DNA of 35,524 nt from Rhizophlyctis rosea. Its lineage: Eukaryota > Chytridiomycota > Chytridiomycetes > Rhizophlyctidales > Rhizophlyctidaceae. Within the stretch, counting starts at the first letter, position 1. Every line of letters begins with the position of its first letter. A program made the translations under genes and the position numbers. The notes beneath the pieces are model-generated. The model was not told the DNA's origin, made no database searches, and saw only the letters and a list, made by a program, of their open reading frames with translations. The stretch is taken from assembly GCA_027596075.1 (NCBI GenBank), contig JADGJC010000318.1:9066-44589 (forward strand), given 5' to 3'. Positions 1-10,600 of the stretch are shown one piece after another.

Positions 1-424
1 AAATCCTCAACACCATCCCATCCAACACCGCCCCCGTCGGCGCCCCAATAACAGCACCTACCATCACCATGCACAATACACCCGCAAACCCAAATGTCTC
101 AGCACCCAACACCAACCCCCACTGCACACCCGCCGTAGCAATAACAGTCGTGACAAGCACAGTCCACGGCTTGCCCTTCTTATCCGCGACCCACGTCCAT
201 GCGGGCGCGGCGATCATGCTGATCCAGGGGGAGAGGGAGGCGAGGATGCCGATTTGGGAGGTTGAGAGGCCGTTTTGGCGGTACATTACTGTGAGGAGGG
301 TTGGGGAGGAGCAGAATGCGAGGAAGAGGGTGAAGTAGAGGAGTTTGGGGATTGTGTGGGGTGGGATGGGGGGTTGGGTGGGCGGTGGGGAGGTGGGTGG
401 GGGATTTGGTTGGTTGGTGGGCAT
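1..424 (-). CDS. MFS_1-like transporter, N-terminal part (cut by window edge)
   Basis: The reverse strand is open from an ATG at 424 to the window edge (141 codons), with no stop or obvious intron. After a Pro/Thr-rich cytosolic tail of about 28 residues comes a hydrophobic segment (LLYFTLFLAFCSSPTLLTV), then RQNGLSTSQIGILASLSPW and WVADKKGKPW, followed by two more hydrophobic segments. The GLS-x-SQIG motif and the basic loop after helix 2 are typical of the MFS_1_like group (PF12832, relatives of MFSD6 and nucleoside/H+ symporters). It would be a multi-pass membrane transporter; the substrate cannot be predicted. The remaining helices lie beyond position 1. Confidence 0.75.
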   Translation of the reverse strand, partial: MPTNQPNPPPTSPPPTQPPIPPHTIPKLLYFTLFLAFCSSPTLLTVMYRQNGLSTSQIGILASLSPWISMIAAPAWTWVADKKGKPWTVLVTTVIATAGVQWGLVLGAETFGFAGVLCMVMVGAVIGAPTGAVLDGMVLRI

Positions 425-985
425 GGTGTTTGCTTTGGAGATTGAGCTTCAGATGTTAGGACTTTTAGGGATGGCGACGTTGTGGAACTAATGTGATGTC
501 AGAAGTTGAGAACTTCCTCTGAAAAATCGACTGTAGGAGGATGACAGCCGATGTCTATTTTGCGTTGCATCAGGCTGGCTGCGGAACGATCCATGTGCCT
601 TACTAGGCCGCTTCATCACTTTCAGGGTCCTATAATTCTATTTCGATCGCTTTGTGATCTCATCGGCATTCATAGTTCACCTGTCTCCTCTCGATAGCAC
701 GCTTTCGATGCATCTATTTCCCATAAGTGGAACCCAAGACCCCTCCCCTCCTATAGAAGTTCGTGACACCTGCAGGGTTCATTCGTGCCTTGCTTGAAAA
801 TTGTAGATAGCCGTGGCGCAGATTACGCGTTGGCCTTCAGGAGTAAAATGCAACGGTGCTTAGGGTGCTTAGCTATCACTCAAATGCAATCAAGAGAGGA
901 GTGTCAACACCGAAGTTTTTTCCCATTTTGCGGATCCAATAGCCTCTACCAATGCTATTGAAAATATATTGAAAAAAGTTATGTA
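425..985. other. Intergenic, promoter side of the MFS gene
   Basis: I see no credible coding exon, RNA gene or repeat here. It is mixed-composition sequence upstream of the leftward transporter gene and leads into the repeat zone. Confidence 0.5.
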
Positions 986-1019
986 GTGATGCGATTGATC
1001 TGGGCTCGTAACTCATCTT

Positions 1020-1065
1020 CACCATCAACATCCATCCTTCATCCATCCATCATCCATCCATCAAG
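1020..1065. repeat. CATC/ATCC microsatellite
   Basis: A run of imperfect CATC/CATCC units marks the left edge of the repeat zone. It creates a low-complexity antisense reading frame that is not a gene. Confidence 0.8.
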
Positions 1066-1105
1066 ACTTTCAAGGACAAGGACGAGACAGGATCTCGGAC
1101 TTGAC

Positions 1106-2128
1106 GATATCCTTTTTGGATATCTGACGCAAGGATCGTTTGGGTTTTCTGAGCTTAGGCGAGGAACCTGATCGCCCTTCGGGGTGAGGCCGTCCACTGC
1201 TGTCGTCGAATTGGGGTTGGCCCCTCGAGTTCTCCTTTCACAACAACACCACCACCAACCCCACCAACGAATTCCGACTCCGCATCCGCCCATTCACCGA
1301 AAACCATCATCGACACCAACAACGACGCAAGTCTCCTGCACCACAACCCTAGGGTTACCGGTGTGATTTCTTTTTGGGAATCTTGCGAACAGCAAGGAAC
1401 AGCTCAGGCCGAGGTTGGGGCTAGCTGCCTTCTGGCGGCAACTTGTCCGTTCGTACGGGAACTTTGACGATAACACCGACAACCACCATCGACACCAACA
1501 ACCACGCAAGTCTCCTGCACCACAACCCTAGGGTTACCGGTGTGATTTCCTTTTTGGAATCTTGCGAACAGCAAGGAACAGCTCAGGCCGAGGTTGGGGC
1601 TAGCTGCCTTCTGGCGGCAAATTGTCCGTTCGTACGGAAACTTCGTCGACAGCACCGACAACGACATCGGCGGTTCAGCAAGCTCAAGACACTCAAGCCC
1701 GACTACGCAATGCTAATTCCTTTTTGGAATTTAGCTGTCCAGCAGCGGCCCTGATCCGGCGAAAGTTGGTGAAGGTGTCCAACTAGTTGCCATGACGCTA
1801 CGGGACTTTTTCTCAACAACAACAACGACATCATCTCCAAGACTTCAAGTAGTGACGCCCGTGTTCTCCCTTCGGGTAGAGTTCCATGGTGTTTATTCCT
1901 TTTTGGAACTGGGTGTGACGCAATGCTCGGCTCTAATCTTTGGAGAGGAGACCAAAAGTAGCGTGTCTGATATCACGCATTCTATCATGGCATGCCATGG
2001 TAAGGTTAGGTTTTTACTCGTCAGGAGACGGGGATTTTGTACAGAGTAGGCAATTTGTATAGATTAGGTAACAGCCAAGTTGCGGCACCGAACTCTGCAA
2101 TAGTTCGTGCTTGATTCCTTTTTGGATC
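1106..2128. repeat. Dispersed family of six CC-TTTTT-GG hairpins
   Basis: Six short inverted repeats share a core of CC, about five T, then GG. They lie near 1106-1124, 1365-1382, 1544-1561, 1712-1735, 1893-1909 and 2113-2128, spaced about 170-260 bp apart. The stems differ but mostly stay paired: GATATCC with GGATATC, GATTTCC with GGAATC, GCTAATTCC with GGAATTTAGC, GATTCC with GGATC. The 1893 copy pairs only over its inner part. Between copies the sequence is largely diverged except for the 179-bp pair described separately. No coding gene fits this interval. Confidence 0.6.
1303..1660. repeat. Two tandem copies of a 179-bp unit
   Basis: 1303-1481 and 1482-1660 are near-identical direct repeats. 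Each contains CTCCTGCACCACAACCCTAG, one CC-TTTTT-GG hairpin, a GCGAACAGCAAGGAACAGCT stretch and GTCCGTTCGTACGG. They differ at a handful of substitutions. The matching antisense ORFs are by-products of the duplication. Confidence 0.9.
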
Positions 2129-2327
2129 TTTGGGCTTTCTTGCACCACTGCTTGGCTGTCGAACCTTATGTACAGATTAGACCATCCATCTTTTGACGGG
2201 ATTTTGTATAGGCTAGGTAACAGCCAAGTCCTCCCGGAACGACTCCCCATGTTTGGACGAATTCCCTTGGAATGTTGGGTTGACAAACTTTCACCACGGT
2301 GACTTGGCTGTCGAACCTTATATACAG
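2052..2327. repeat. Two copies of a ~125-bp inverted-repeat unit
   Basis: Each unit starts with a TTGTATAG..TAGGTAACAGCCAAG arm (2054-2079 and 2205-2229) and ends with an inverted CTTGGCTGTCGAACCTTAT arm (about 2151-2169 and 2304-2322). GCCAAG/CTTGGC pairs perfectly and the outer part imperfectly. A flanking CCATCTTTTGRCGGG..ATTTTG block follows each copy. The shape resembles a small non-autonomous element, but no target-site duplication is evident. Confidence 0.55.
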
Positions 2328-2404
2328 CATAGATTACCCATCTTTTGGCGGGGATTTTGGGTACACCAGCAGCGCTAGCTCTCAATTCACTTGATAGCAT
2401 TATC

Positions 2405-2700
2405 ACTTTCACACACACAATAAATTACAGTCCCACACATCTTTGCAAATGCTTTCCGTCCCTCAATCGCGGCAATGCTCCTTCCAATACATATGATACA
2501 TACATGCGGGGTATGCAAACAAGACGCAAAACAACCACCAAAACAAGACAGAACGTCCACAAACTCCCCCTCCCTCCTAACACAACCCCCAAACCCTACC
2601 CAGCCTCATCCACAATCCGTGGACAATTCACAACTTCTCCCTCCACCCCATTCATCGCACCCCCCACCCGTTCCCCTCTCAACCCACCCCCTCTAACCTC
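2405..2700 (-). pseudogene. Decayed duplicate of the 3' end of the DIS3L2 gene
   Basis: This stretch aligns by eye, in the same orientation, with 7398-7690, the 3' flank and last codons of the DIS3L2-like gene. Shared landmarks in order are a CACAC..TTTACAG block, GGGTATGCAAACA, ACGCAAAACAAC, a C-rich run, and CAGCCTCATCCACAAT at the stop-codon end. On the reverse strand both copies end in a CP-x-IVDEA tail followed by a stop, preceded by similar Gly/Arg/Glu-rich residues. Upstream of about 2700 the match fades, so only the gene's tail is present. It abuts the stop of the next leftward gene (2756). Confidence 0.7.
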
Positions 2701-2755
2701 CCTCTTCCCCCCACCCCTTATCTGCATCCCAAAAAGTGCTACTTCGGCCCCCAAG

Positions 2756-4545
2756 CTACACTTTGACCACCGTTGCCGTGCACGAATTGCCAGTGATCCT
2801 CTTCCGACCATCATTCAAAAAATCCACGTACACCTGCAAAGGTGACGACGCGCCGGCTGTTTTGGGATAAAGATTCACCGTTGTAGTCCACCCACCGCCC
2901 CCAGCAATAAAGTTCTCGCCCCATGCAGGACCTGTAGGAAGACGGAAGGAGAGCCGAGTTGGGTTTGATGGACACGTGCAGGTCCGTGTCCAGAGTGAGC
3001 CAGAGGGGTTGAACCCGGTCATGGAGCCGAGGACGTTGGTTCCGGTTGCGTCGACGCTGTCGATGGCGATTGTGTAGTTTTTGGTGAAGCAGCTGTTGCA
3101 GCCGCCGTTGTAGAGGTTGCTTGAGTCGCAGGTGAGGCTGGTTGTTGTGTAGTTCCCGACGTATTGTTGTGCGAGTTGGTAGAGTGCTGATTTGGGTGGT
3201 GTTGGACTTGGAGTGGATGACTTTGTTGTTGTGGAAGGGGAAGGGGATTGACTTGGGATGGAGGACGTGAGCTTTGCTGCTGCTGCCACTGGGGTTGCTG
3301 CGGTTGTGGCAAGGGAGGAGGTGGTGCTGATAGTTGCACTTGTGGCCGTCGCTGTGGAGGTGAGCGTGGGACTGCTTGTTACGGCTGAGACCTTTGTTAC
3401 ACTTGTATTCGAAGCAGCATCTATGACACTGTTGCTGGTGGTCGATGTTGTGGTCCCTGATGCCGCTGCGGCCGCTGCCACTATGGCAGGGGTTGGGGCG
3501 AGGGAGGAGATGGTGCTGGTATTTGCATTTGTAGCCGTCGTCGTGGACATGGGCGTGAGACTGCTCGTTATGGCTGGGACCTTCGTTGCAGTTGCATTTG
3601 CGGCTACCTCCGCGGCCGAAGCGGTGTGTATGGCACTGATGCTGGCAGTCGATGGTGTGGTCCCGACTTGGCTAGATACTATTGGCGTGTTGGTAGTGGA
3701 TGCACTGGAAGCGACGCTCGTCACACTGGTACCGGTAGTTGATGTCGCAATTTCTGTGTTGGTTGATATGGCCCGTACGAAAGTTCCCGCTGCACTAGCA
3801 GTGGCAACAGTCGAAGTGGGGCGACGCTGTTGGTACCGGAATTGGTGGCGGAGGCCGTCATGCCGGTTGGGGTGTAGGGTATGAAACTCTGCGTGGAGTT
3901 GATTCCGACTGTTGGAAGGGTGGTTCCAGCGGCCGCCTCGGCAGTGACGTTTCTGCTTTGCACGGTAGCGACTGAAGGTTGAACGGTGGATGAGGAAGGG
4001 GCTGCGGCAATCACAGGGATCTGGGAAGGAGGCTGGGCCGAAAGACAGTCCTTCTCATTGTCGCCGTTGCTAGTCGTGTACATAGCATTACAGGTGAAGT
4101 GCTCCGTCTTGACAGAGACGCGTACAGTCTTTTGATCCACGGGGGTGAATAAGCCGTAGCCTGCTTTGCCGGCGGCTTCAGACTCAGTGCGGACGACGCT
4201 CGGTTGCTTTGTGCAATCACAGTTGGGGATGGGCGGGCAATGCTTTTGTGGCTCCATTGTCAAGGATGTTTGATCGGGGTCTTGTACTTTGATCCATGTG
4301 AGGCAATACGACCTGCTCATAGGAGCGGGATGAGTGTTGCTCAATCAGATTCCGGCCAAATCATGTCATGAGTTGAAAAAGACGAGAACTTACCCGCATC
4401 CTGCGATCAATTCTTTATCACACACCGGTCTCCCGGTGGATTTCAACTGGCCAGAAGGCAATTTCGAGATTGCCACTGATGCCCCAGTCACAAGCGTGAC
4501 CATCGAGCAGTAGAATAGACAAAGATAGGGCAGAAGTTTGCGCAT
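2756..4545 (-). CDS. Secreted Ser/Thr-rich protein of unknown function (apparent frameshift)
   Basis: The start at 4545 gives a clear signal peptide (MRKLLPYLCLFYCSMVTLVTG). Exon 1 runs 4545-4394; a 54-bp intron (GTAAGT...TTGAG) joins in phase to exon 2 at 4339. The mature part has a Cys-containing region (CPPIPNCDC, then FTCNAMY), a long Ser/Thr/Ala-rich stalk likely to be O-glycosylated, and a C-terminal domain of about 140 residues with five or six Cys (LTCDSSNL, GGCNSCFT, RTCTCPS, GNSC). No known family was recognised. The stalk changes frame at the G-run 3819-3822: the N-terminal frame reads well up to there and the next frame from there. No intron fits, so it is either a one-base sequencing or assembly error or a real inactivating indel. 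Confidence 0.6.
3351..3660. repeat. Imperfect internal direct repeat in the Ser/Thr stalk
   Basis: 3351-3470 and 3540-3665 are related (shared TGGACNTGNGCGTGNGACTGCT and GTCGATGNTGTGGTCCC landmarks). They encode two similar Thr/Ser/Ala blocks in the secreted protein on the reverse strand. This is stalk expansion by tandem duplication, typical of mucin-like regions. Confidence 0.6.
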
Positions 4546-5486
4546 GGTCTCGACTTCAATATGGGATTGACCACTAAGCCAGAGGAAGTAGGCATGCAAA
4601 CACGGGACATGTGTTTGGCATTAGAGAGATTCTATCGCTTTTTATATTCTTTGCAAAGCTGTCTGCTCTATTATGAAGGGTTAGAATGTCTGCTCAATTG
4701 CAAAGCTATGCAATATTGATGAAGTGCAATGAATGAACACTCTAGGTGGTTAGGGTCGAAGATGTAAACAATTGAACGGTGAAACAATTGAATGGTCATC
4801 AAAGACGCTCGGAGGGTCAGAAGGGACTGGTGGAGTAAGTGTAAACATTCCCTTAAGCTAAACGGACATGTCTATGATCTGATTTCATTTTCCGACCAAG
4901 TGGCTGATGTTTGATGGAATCTCTGATATATTGCACGGTGGAAAGTATGGTGCGCGATCCCACGGTAGGCACTAACTCCTCGTTTGTCTTTCTGGGTTTG
5001 TTATGTATGTCAGCGCCCAAGATCTTGACATCGCGCCTCCTTTTGCCCTTTGAACCCGCCATCAACAGCACACCTCTATGCTTAGAACTCTCACGAAGCC
5101 CCAAACCTCAGTAAACCCCACAAGTCCATCAACACAGCAAAACAGCGTGTGAGCGTTGCTATTCTCTTCCGACTATTATAGATTCTATTTTGGAAGCAGG
5201 TGATGCACAATCAGTCAGGTTTTGGTGGTTGGGCCAGACTTTCTCTGCGAGCAGCCGAATAGCTCGCTACCAGGGTATGATGAAGAGCGGTCTCTATTGC
5301 AACAAAGTACATGAAGATCATGGACGTGACAAATCGGCACATGGAGACATACGTGAATTGTCAAAACCTGTGCATGTCTACAAAGCTCCGGCTCTTCCAC
5401 CCTTCAGACCAGATATAATGTTCTTTGCCCCTTTCACGTCCTTTTGATCATTGTGCCGATAACAGATTGCCAATTGCATAGCACAT
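4546..5486. other. Intergenic between two secreted-protein genes
   Basis: No conserved coding exon was recognised. Short ORFs on both strands (for example 4853-5104 reverse and 5190-5447 forward) have no motif, splice context or family resemblance. The first part is promoter for the gene starting at 4545; the last part is 3' flank of the next gene. Confidence 0.45.
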
Positions 5487-6430
5487 TCAGCTCCCTCCAC
5501 GAGGGCGGTAGAAATCAACGGTCACGGTTCCTGCAAAACGCGGTCAATGAAACTTCCTCCGTTCTGCGTATGGAAGACGGATGCAATTATACAAACCTTC
5601 ATCCACAGAAACCACCTTGATTACCTTACTCATTAGCCCCTCCAAAATCGGCATTGATGACACCTTCGGCTGTAGGTTTTTATATAATCCTTGACACACC
5701 AGGAAGGGATCTACACTGGTTGAACCATATCCGGTCGCTAGAACTACGCCTGCCATAGGCCCTGTACTTGGGACTGTGACGGAACTGTATCTGCTGGCGT
5801 TGTTACGATCTGGGAGGTTTTCGCAGACGTATTTCATGGGCAGGACTGATTGTTGGCGGTCGAGTGTTGTTACGGTGTATGTTATTATGTCGCCTGTTTG
5901 TTCGGCTTGTTTGGGGGGAAGACGGGGATGACGGAATTGGGAAAAAAAATGTCAATATGTTGGCATCTGGAAGGATTGAAGCTGAATCGGTCTGTTTACG
6001 GACCTACAGCTAACTCAGCGACATCCTGCGTTCCCGTTCCGACTTGTAACGCTGGGTCGGACCATTTGTAACCTCCTCCGGGTTGGCATTCCTGCAAATC
6101 GATGGTTGTAAATGAATGCTTTTGAAATCATATTAGGTTGCAAAAGCTGCGGTATCGGGGTACCACATACATAAGCAAACAACCCAGTTAGGACGAAGGT
6201 ATCCACTTTTTCCAAGGTCGAGTCGACCGTGGGTGAGCATTGTGGGAGGCCAGAACCAGCACCGGATGGGACGTTTGCGATGGCTAGTGCGTCATTGAGA
6301 GGATACCGAAAGTATCTTGGCTGATGGGTAAAGGGATGGTTAGAAGGCCGAGGAGGTAGCCCCCTGTCAATAAAGGTCTAGAAAGCGCGGTCGCGGACAG
6401 AGAAAGGAGAGCGAATAGTTGACGCAGCAT
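5487..6430 (-). CDS. Putative secreted protein of unknown function (multi-exon)
   Basis: Exons found from splice signals and phase: 6320-6171, 6091-6004, 5893-5597 and 5530-5487, joined in frame and ending TVDFYRPRGGS then stop. A likely first exon starts at 6430 (MLRQLFALLSLSATALS, signal-peptide-like), but its donor is unclear, so the N-terminus is unsettled. Visible segments include LPQCSPTVDSTLEKVDTFV, ECQPGGGYKWSDPAL, GDIITYTVTTLDRQQSVLP and a Thr/Ser-rich stretch. One donor in the model is the weak GTCCGT. No family was recognised. It lies in the same orientation as the other secreted gene but shows no clear sequence kinship with it. Confidence 0.5.
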
Positions 6431-7400
6431 GTTGGGCGGATAATGGATCGGTCGAGAATGGAAGGGGCACTTTTGAACTCTTCAACTTTAAATAGTACTC
6501 GAGAACCCACCCAGCTGAAAAACTATGCTTCAATCTTGGCGCTTTGAGATCCCTCAAGCGCTTCACAATTTTTACAGTCCAGTTGTCCCAGATGTCACGG
6601 TCATTCACCTTTACAGGAACTTTCGACACTTACTCCATATTTCCAATGCCCAGTTTCCTGCAGACGCTGCGCATGCAGGCGCCGAACGTGCGGGGCGGCT
6701 GAAGGATCGATGATCAAAATAGGAAAGCGACCACACTGCAGGTGCAGTGCAGGTATTCGCCGCTCAAACTTACATGTTGTGTAACAAAATCCTGAAAAGA
6801 CTTCCATTATGGGTAGCAAGTTGTGGTGCCACTCACACCGCGCTTCAATTTTCTTCGAAGATTCCGATGGCCCGGGCCATCGACTCCATCGGTTTGATGA
6901 TTGCTCCATTTACCTTGTTTACAAGCTTCGACTGGTATTTGTTGTAGCGCGACGGACTGCCCTCCCGAGGGATGGATTTTCAATCCAATAATTATCCAAT
7001 ATGTCTCAACGCTGAATGCAGACAAATCTCGATTTTGCGGACCTGGAATCATGGAATTGTAAATTCGCCAAAATGCATGCGATTGGGGGCATTCTCGTGG
7101 AAGGGTGGTCCATTATGCAGGAAGTCTTACCACTGACACAACTTCGATATCTTTGACTCAATCAACAACGACGTTGCTTGGTGGAGGCGGCCCCATAATG
7201 GCGTGTCGCGAGAAAGCGAGTGTACGGAGAACGGTGCTGCAGCGATGGGGGAGGAGTGGTGCTTGACTCTGGAGCGGCCCGGCGCTCTCTTGGCCATCGT
7301 CAAAACATTTGGTCTGTGTGCGCGTACTCGAAACTGTTGCGCAGAGCAATAAATTCTCCAGACATGGTACTCACCCCACTCAAAACCACTCGCAAACACT
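6431..7400. other. Intergenic, no gene recognised
   Basis: Several overlapping short ORFs exist on both strands, none with a recognisable domain or convincing splice partner. The right end runs into the 3' flank of the DIS3L2 gene, the part duplicated at 2405-2700. Confidence 0.45.
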
Positions 7401-7602
7401 TTTACACACGATATATTTACAGCCCCTTCTTCGCAAACACTTTCCATCCCCCTCCCGCCAATGCTTCTCCCACTCCCAAGTCCCAATACACATAATAATT
7501 ACATGCTGGGTATGCAAACAAAAAAACAAAACGCAAAACAACGGCCCAAGGAAAGAAAGAAATGTACACAAACCCCCCTCCCCTCCTAAACACCCTCAAC
7601 CC

Positions 7603-10600
7603 CTACTCAGCCTCATCCACAATTCCCGGACAACTAACAACAACATCCCCCTCCCTCCCCTCCACCGCCGCCTCATATCCCCCACCCCTCCCCCTCTCAA
7701 CCCTCTCCCTCAACGCCTCCTCCTCCTCCCCGTCATCATCCCCCGGATACGCAACATAAACCCTGAAATCCGGCGGACTCTTCGACACATCCGGAACAAT
7801 ATGCACCATGATCCTCCTGAACATCCCAATCGTCTGGATCCTAGTCCGCGCCGGATCATACTCCCTCCTCTTCCTCATCTTGAATTTCTTCACTACCACA
7901 TCCCCTTCACCCTCCTCCCCATCCGCAATCTTAAGCTCTTTGATCCCGCTTTCAACCTCCGCAACCGCACCACCGCCCTCTTTCAACCTCTTCTCATGAA
8001 CCATCAACTCCTCAACCTGCTCCGCCAACGCATCCACCACATCCCCATCCCCACCCGCACCACCCTCCTTCTTCCTCCAATACAAATGAATCTTCATCCC
8101 CTCCTCATCCCAATCACTCCCAACAACACTCCCAGTCTCAACCAAATCCTCAACCCAAAGCCGTTTCTCAATCCCATACCGCCCCACCAACACATCCAAA
8201 CTCCGACTCCCAATATTATACACCAACGCCTCCTCCAAGATCGGTTTGCCCTCCCTCTCAACCTTAAGAGAAAGGTACGCACATAGGAAAAGCTTCTGAC
8301 TGGCGTCCTGTGCGGCCTTGCTTGCTTCTTTCCGCGCATTGCATTGTTTCGCGACGCTCGTGACGGCGGATTTGTCATACCCTGTTGCCTGATCCGCCTC
8401 CTGCCGCAAACAGCAATCCAACAAGCGGTGCACGACCAGATCGCAGTACCGCCGAATCGGGGAGGTGAAGTGCGTGTAGAGTGGGACGTTTAGAGCGTAG
8501 TGATGCCATTGTTCGACGTCGACGGCTCCCGTGCAGAAGTACTTGGCCCGTTGCATAGGTTTGATGCAGAGGAGTTTGAGGACTTGACGTTTCTCTGCTG
8601 TCGGAATGGCTTCAAAGGATGCTTGGAGGGAGGAGGAGTCTGTTGCGTCAATGGTGTAGCCAAGGGAAGCGGCGAGTTCAATGAACTCCTGCATTGGGCG
8701 TTTAGATGGGGGTGCATGTCGACGGAGCAGAGAAAACTCCGGGTAGTGGGTCGAGATCTTCTTTGCCACGGCCATGTTGGCGAGAAGCATGAACTGTTAA
8801 TCGCAAAATGCAATGCAATTAGTCATTTGCTGAAATCCAGAAGTAACAAGAACCTCAATCAGCGACAGCAAAGAAACCTCACCTCCTCAATAAGCTTATT
8901 CGAATCCCTAATCTGATAAACCCCACTATCAACCGGATTCCCATCCCCATCAACAGCAAACCAAAGCTTAATACTATGAATCGCCAATGCCCCATTCTCA
9001 AACCTCCTCTTCCTCATCTGCACACTAAACTCATAAAGCTGCATAGTCGTCTTCTTAATATCATCAACCGTAACCCCACCACTCAACTGCACAGCCGGTA
9101 AATCGTCCCACCCCCTTCCTTCAATCAACGCCTGCGCATGGTCATAGCTCAATTTCGCGCACGAGCGGATGATGGTGCGTCCGAACCAGGGTGTGCCGAT
9201 CGGGCGGGCTTGGGCGTCGACTTTCCAGATGACGGAGAAGGCGAGGCGGTCAACGCCTGGGTTGAGGGAACAGAGTTGTTCGCAGAGGAGTGGGGGAAGC
9301 ATGGGGATGGCTTTTTGGACTAGGTAGACGGTTGTGGCGCGGTACATTGCTTCTTTGTCTAGGGCGGTGTTGGGCGGGACAAAGTAGGAGACGTCGGCGA
9401 TGTGGACGCCGACTTCGAAGGTCCCGTCTCCTAGTGGCTTGCATGATACGGCATCATCCAAGTCCTTGGCAGTCGGTGGATCAATCGAAAAGATCTGCTC
9501 GTCCCGCAGGTCGCGGCGTTTGGCTATTTCCTCATCGGGTATGATCCAAGGCTGCCGAAAAGATATTCAAAAACCGTCAGCCAACCATATCTCTTTCACG
9601 CACCCCGCAAACCCCATTGACAAAAAACTCACAGTCTCCGGCAAACACTCCAAAACCTCCTCAGGAAAATCATCCCAATCAATCCCAGCATCACACAATA
9701 GCGCCTCCGTCTCAATCGGAATCTCGCCCATCTGCCCAATCGTCCCAGTAATAACACCAAACGGATGCTGCGAAGTCGCCTGCCATTTGCGTACATGCGC
9801 TCGGAACAGAATGTCTTCGAACGCTTCGGGGTGCGCGAGGAAGTCTTTCGGGGCGTGCTCGATCGGGATGGCCATGAGGGGTACTCTCTTGTCCGTCTAT
9901 AATGAGGGAAAGAGGAATTGTGAGTGAGATGAAAGATGCGCACTTAACATTTGCAAAAACTCACCGGCTTGAACCATATGATCTTGGCACTTTGCCGTGC
10001 ATCCGGCCTTGGCGACGACTTATTGGCGGGTGAATCGAATTGCAAAGTACCAGCGTAGCTTTGATCAGGACGCCGTTCTAGAATGTAAACCACTTTGCCG
10101 AAGATCCTGTCTTCCACTAGGAGCAAATAAGGAATACAGTTAGGATCTTTCAAATGTAAAGTTTCGGCTTTAAGAAAAAGCAGAAACCGGGATACTCACC
10201 AGGTCCCTCCGGATCATCATCATCTCCTCCCGCAGCCTCCCCTTCCTCCTCAACCTCCTCCTCCTCCTCACTCCCCTCATCCATATCACACTTCTTCTGC
10301 CTCTCAGCATTCTCCTTCTTCCTCTTAACCTTCCTCTCCTTCTGAATATTAACCTCATTCTGCAACGCATCCCCCTCCAGCAACTTCACCGCCACCGTAT
10401 CACCCTCAAACGCCCGGTTCCGGTTCTTCAACCCGCAAATGAAGATATCCGTCTCGGACCCGTCGACGCTGACGTAGGCGTCGTAGCGGTTGCGCCTGTT
10501 GATGCGGAGACTGCCTTGGAGGAGCGTGCCGCGTTTGAGTAAGTCGGAGACTTCTTTCATGGGGAGATATCTGATGTAGAATAGATGGTTAGTGAGCTTT

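Noticed and set aside
1106..1124. GATATCCTTTTT resembling a U12-type 5' splice site
   Set aside because: It is one member of the hairpin family, with no exon or U12 branch site in context.
3258..3884. Forward ORF (208 codons), Val/Ala-rich
   Set aside because: It is the antisense of the Ser/Thr/Ala stalk; the hydrophobic look is the complement of ACN/GCN repeats.
6280..6310. GTATCCTC on the reverse strand as a U12-type donor
   Set aside because: It lies inside a frame that reads through to the next exon, and no matching branch site and acceptor were found.
7309..8286. Long forward ORF (325 codons) opposite the end of DIS3L2
   Set aside because: It is Pro/Leu/Asn/His-rich low complexity, the antisense of a conserved RNB/S1 coding region with C-ending codons.
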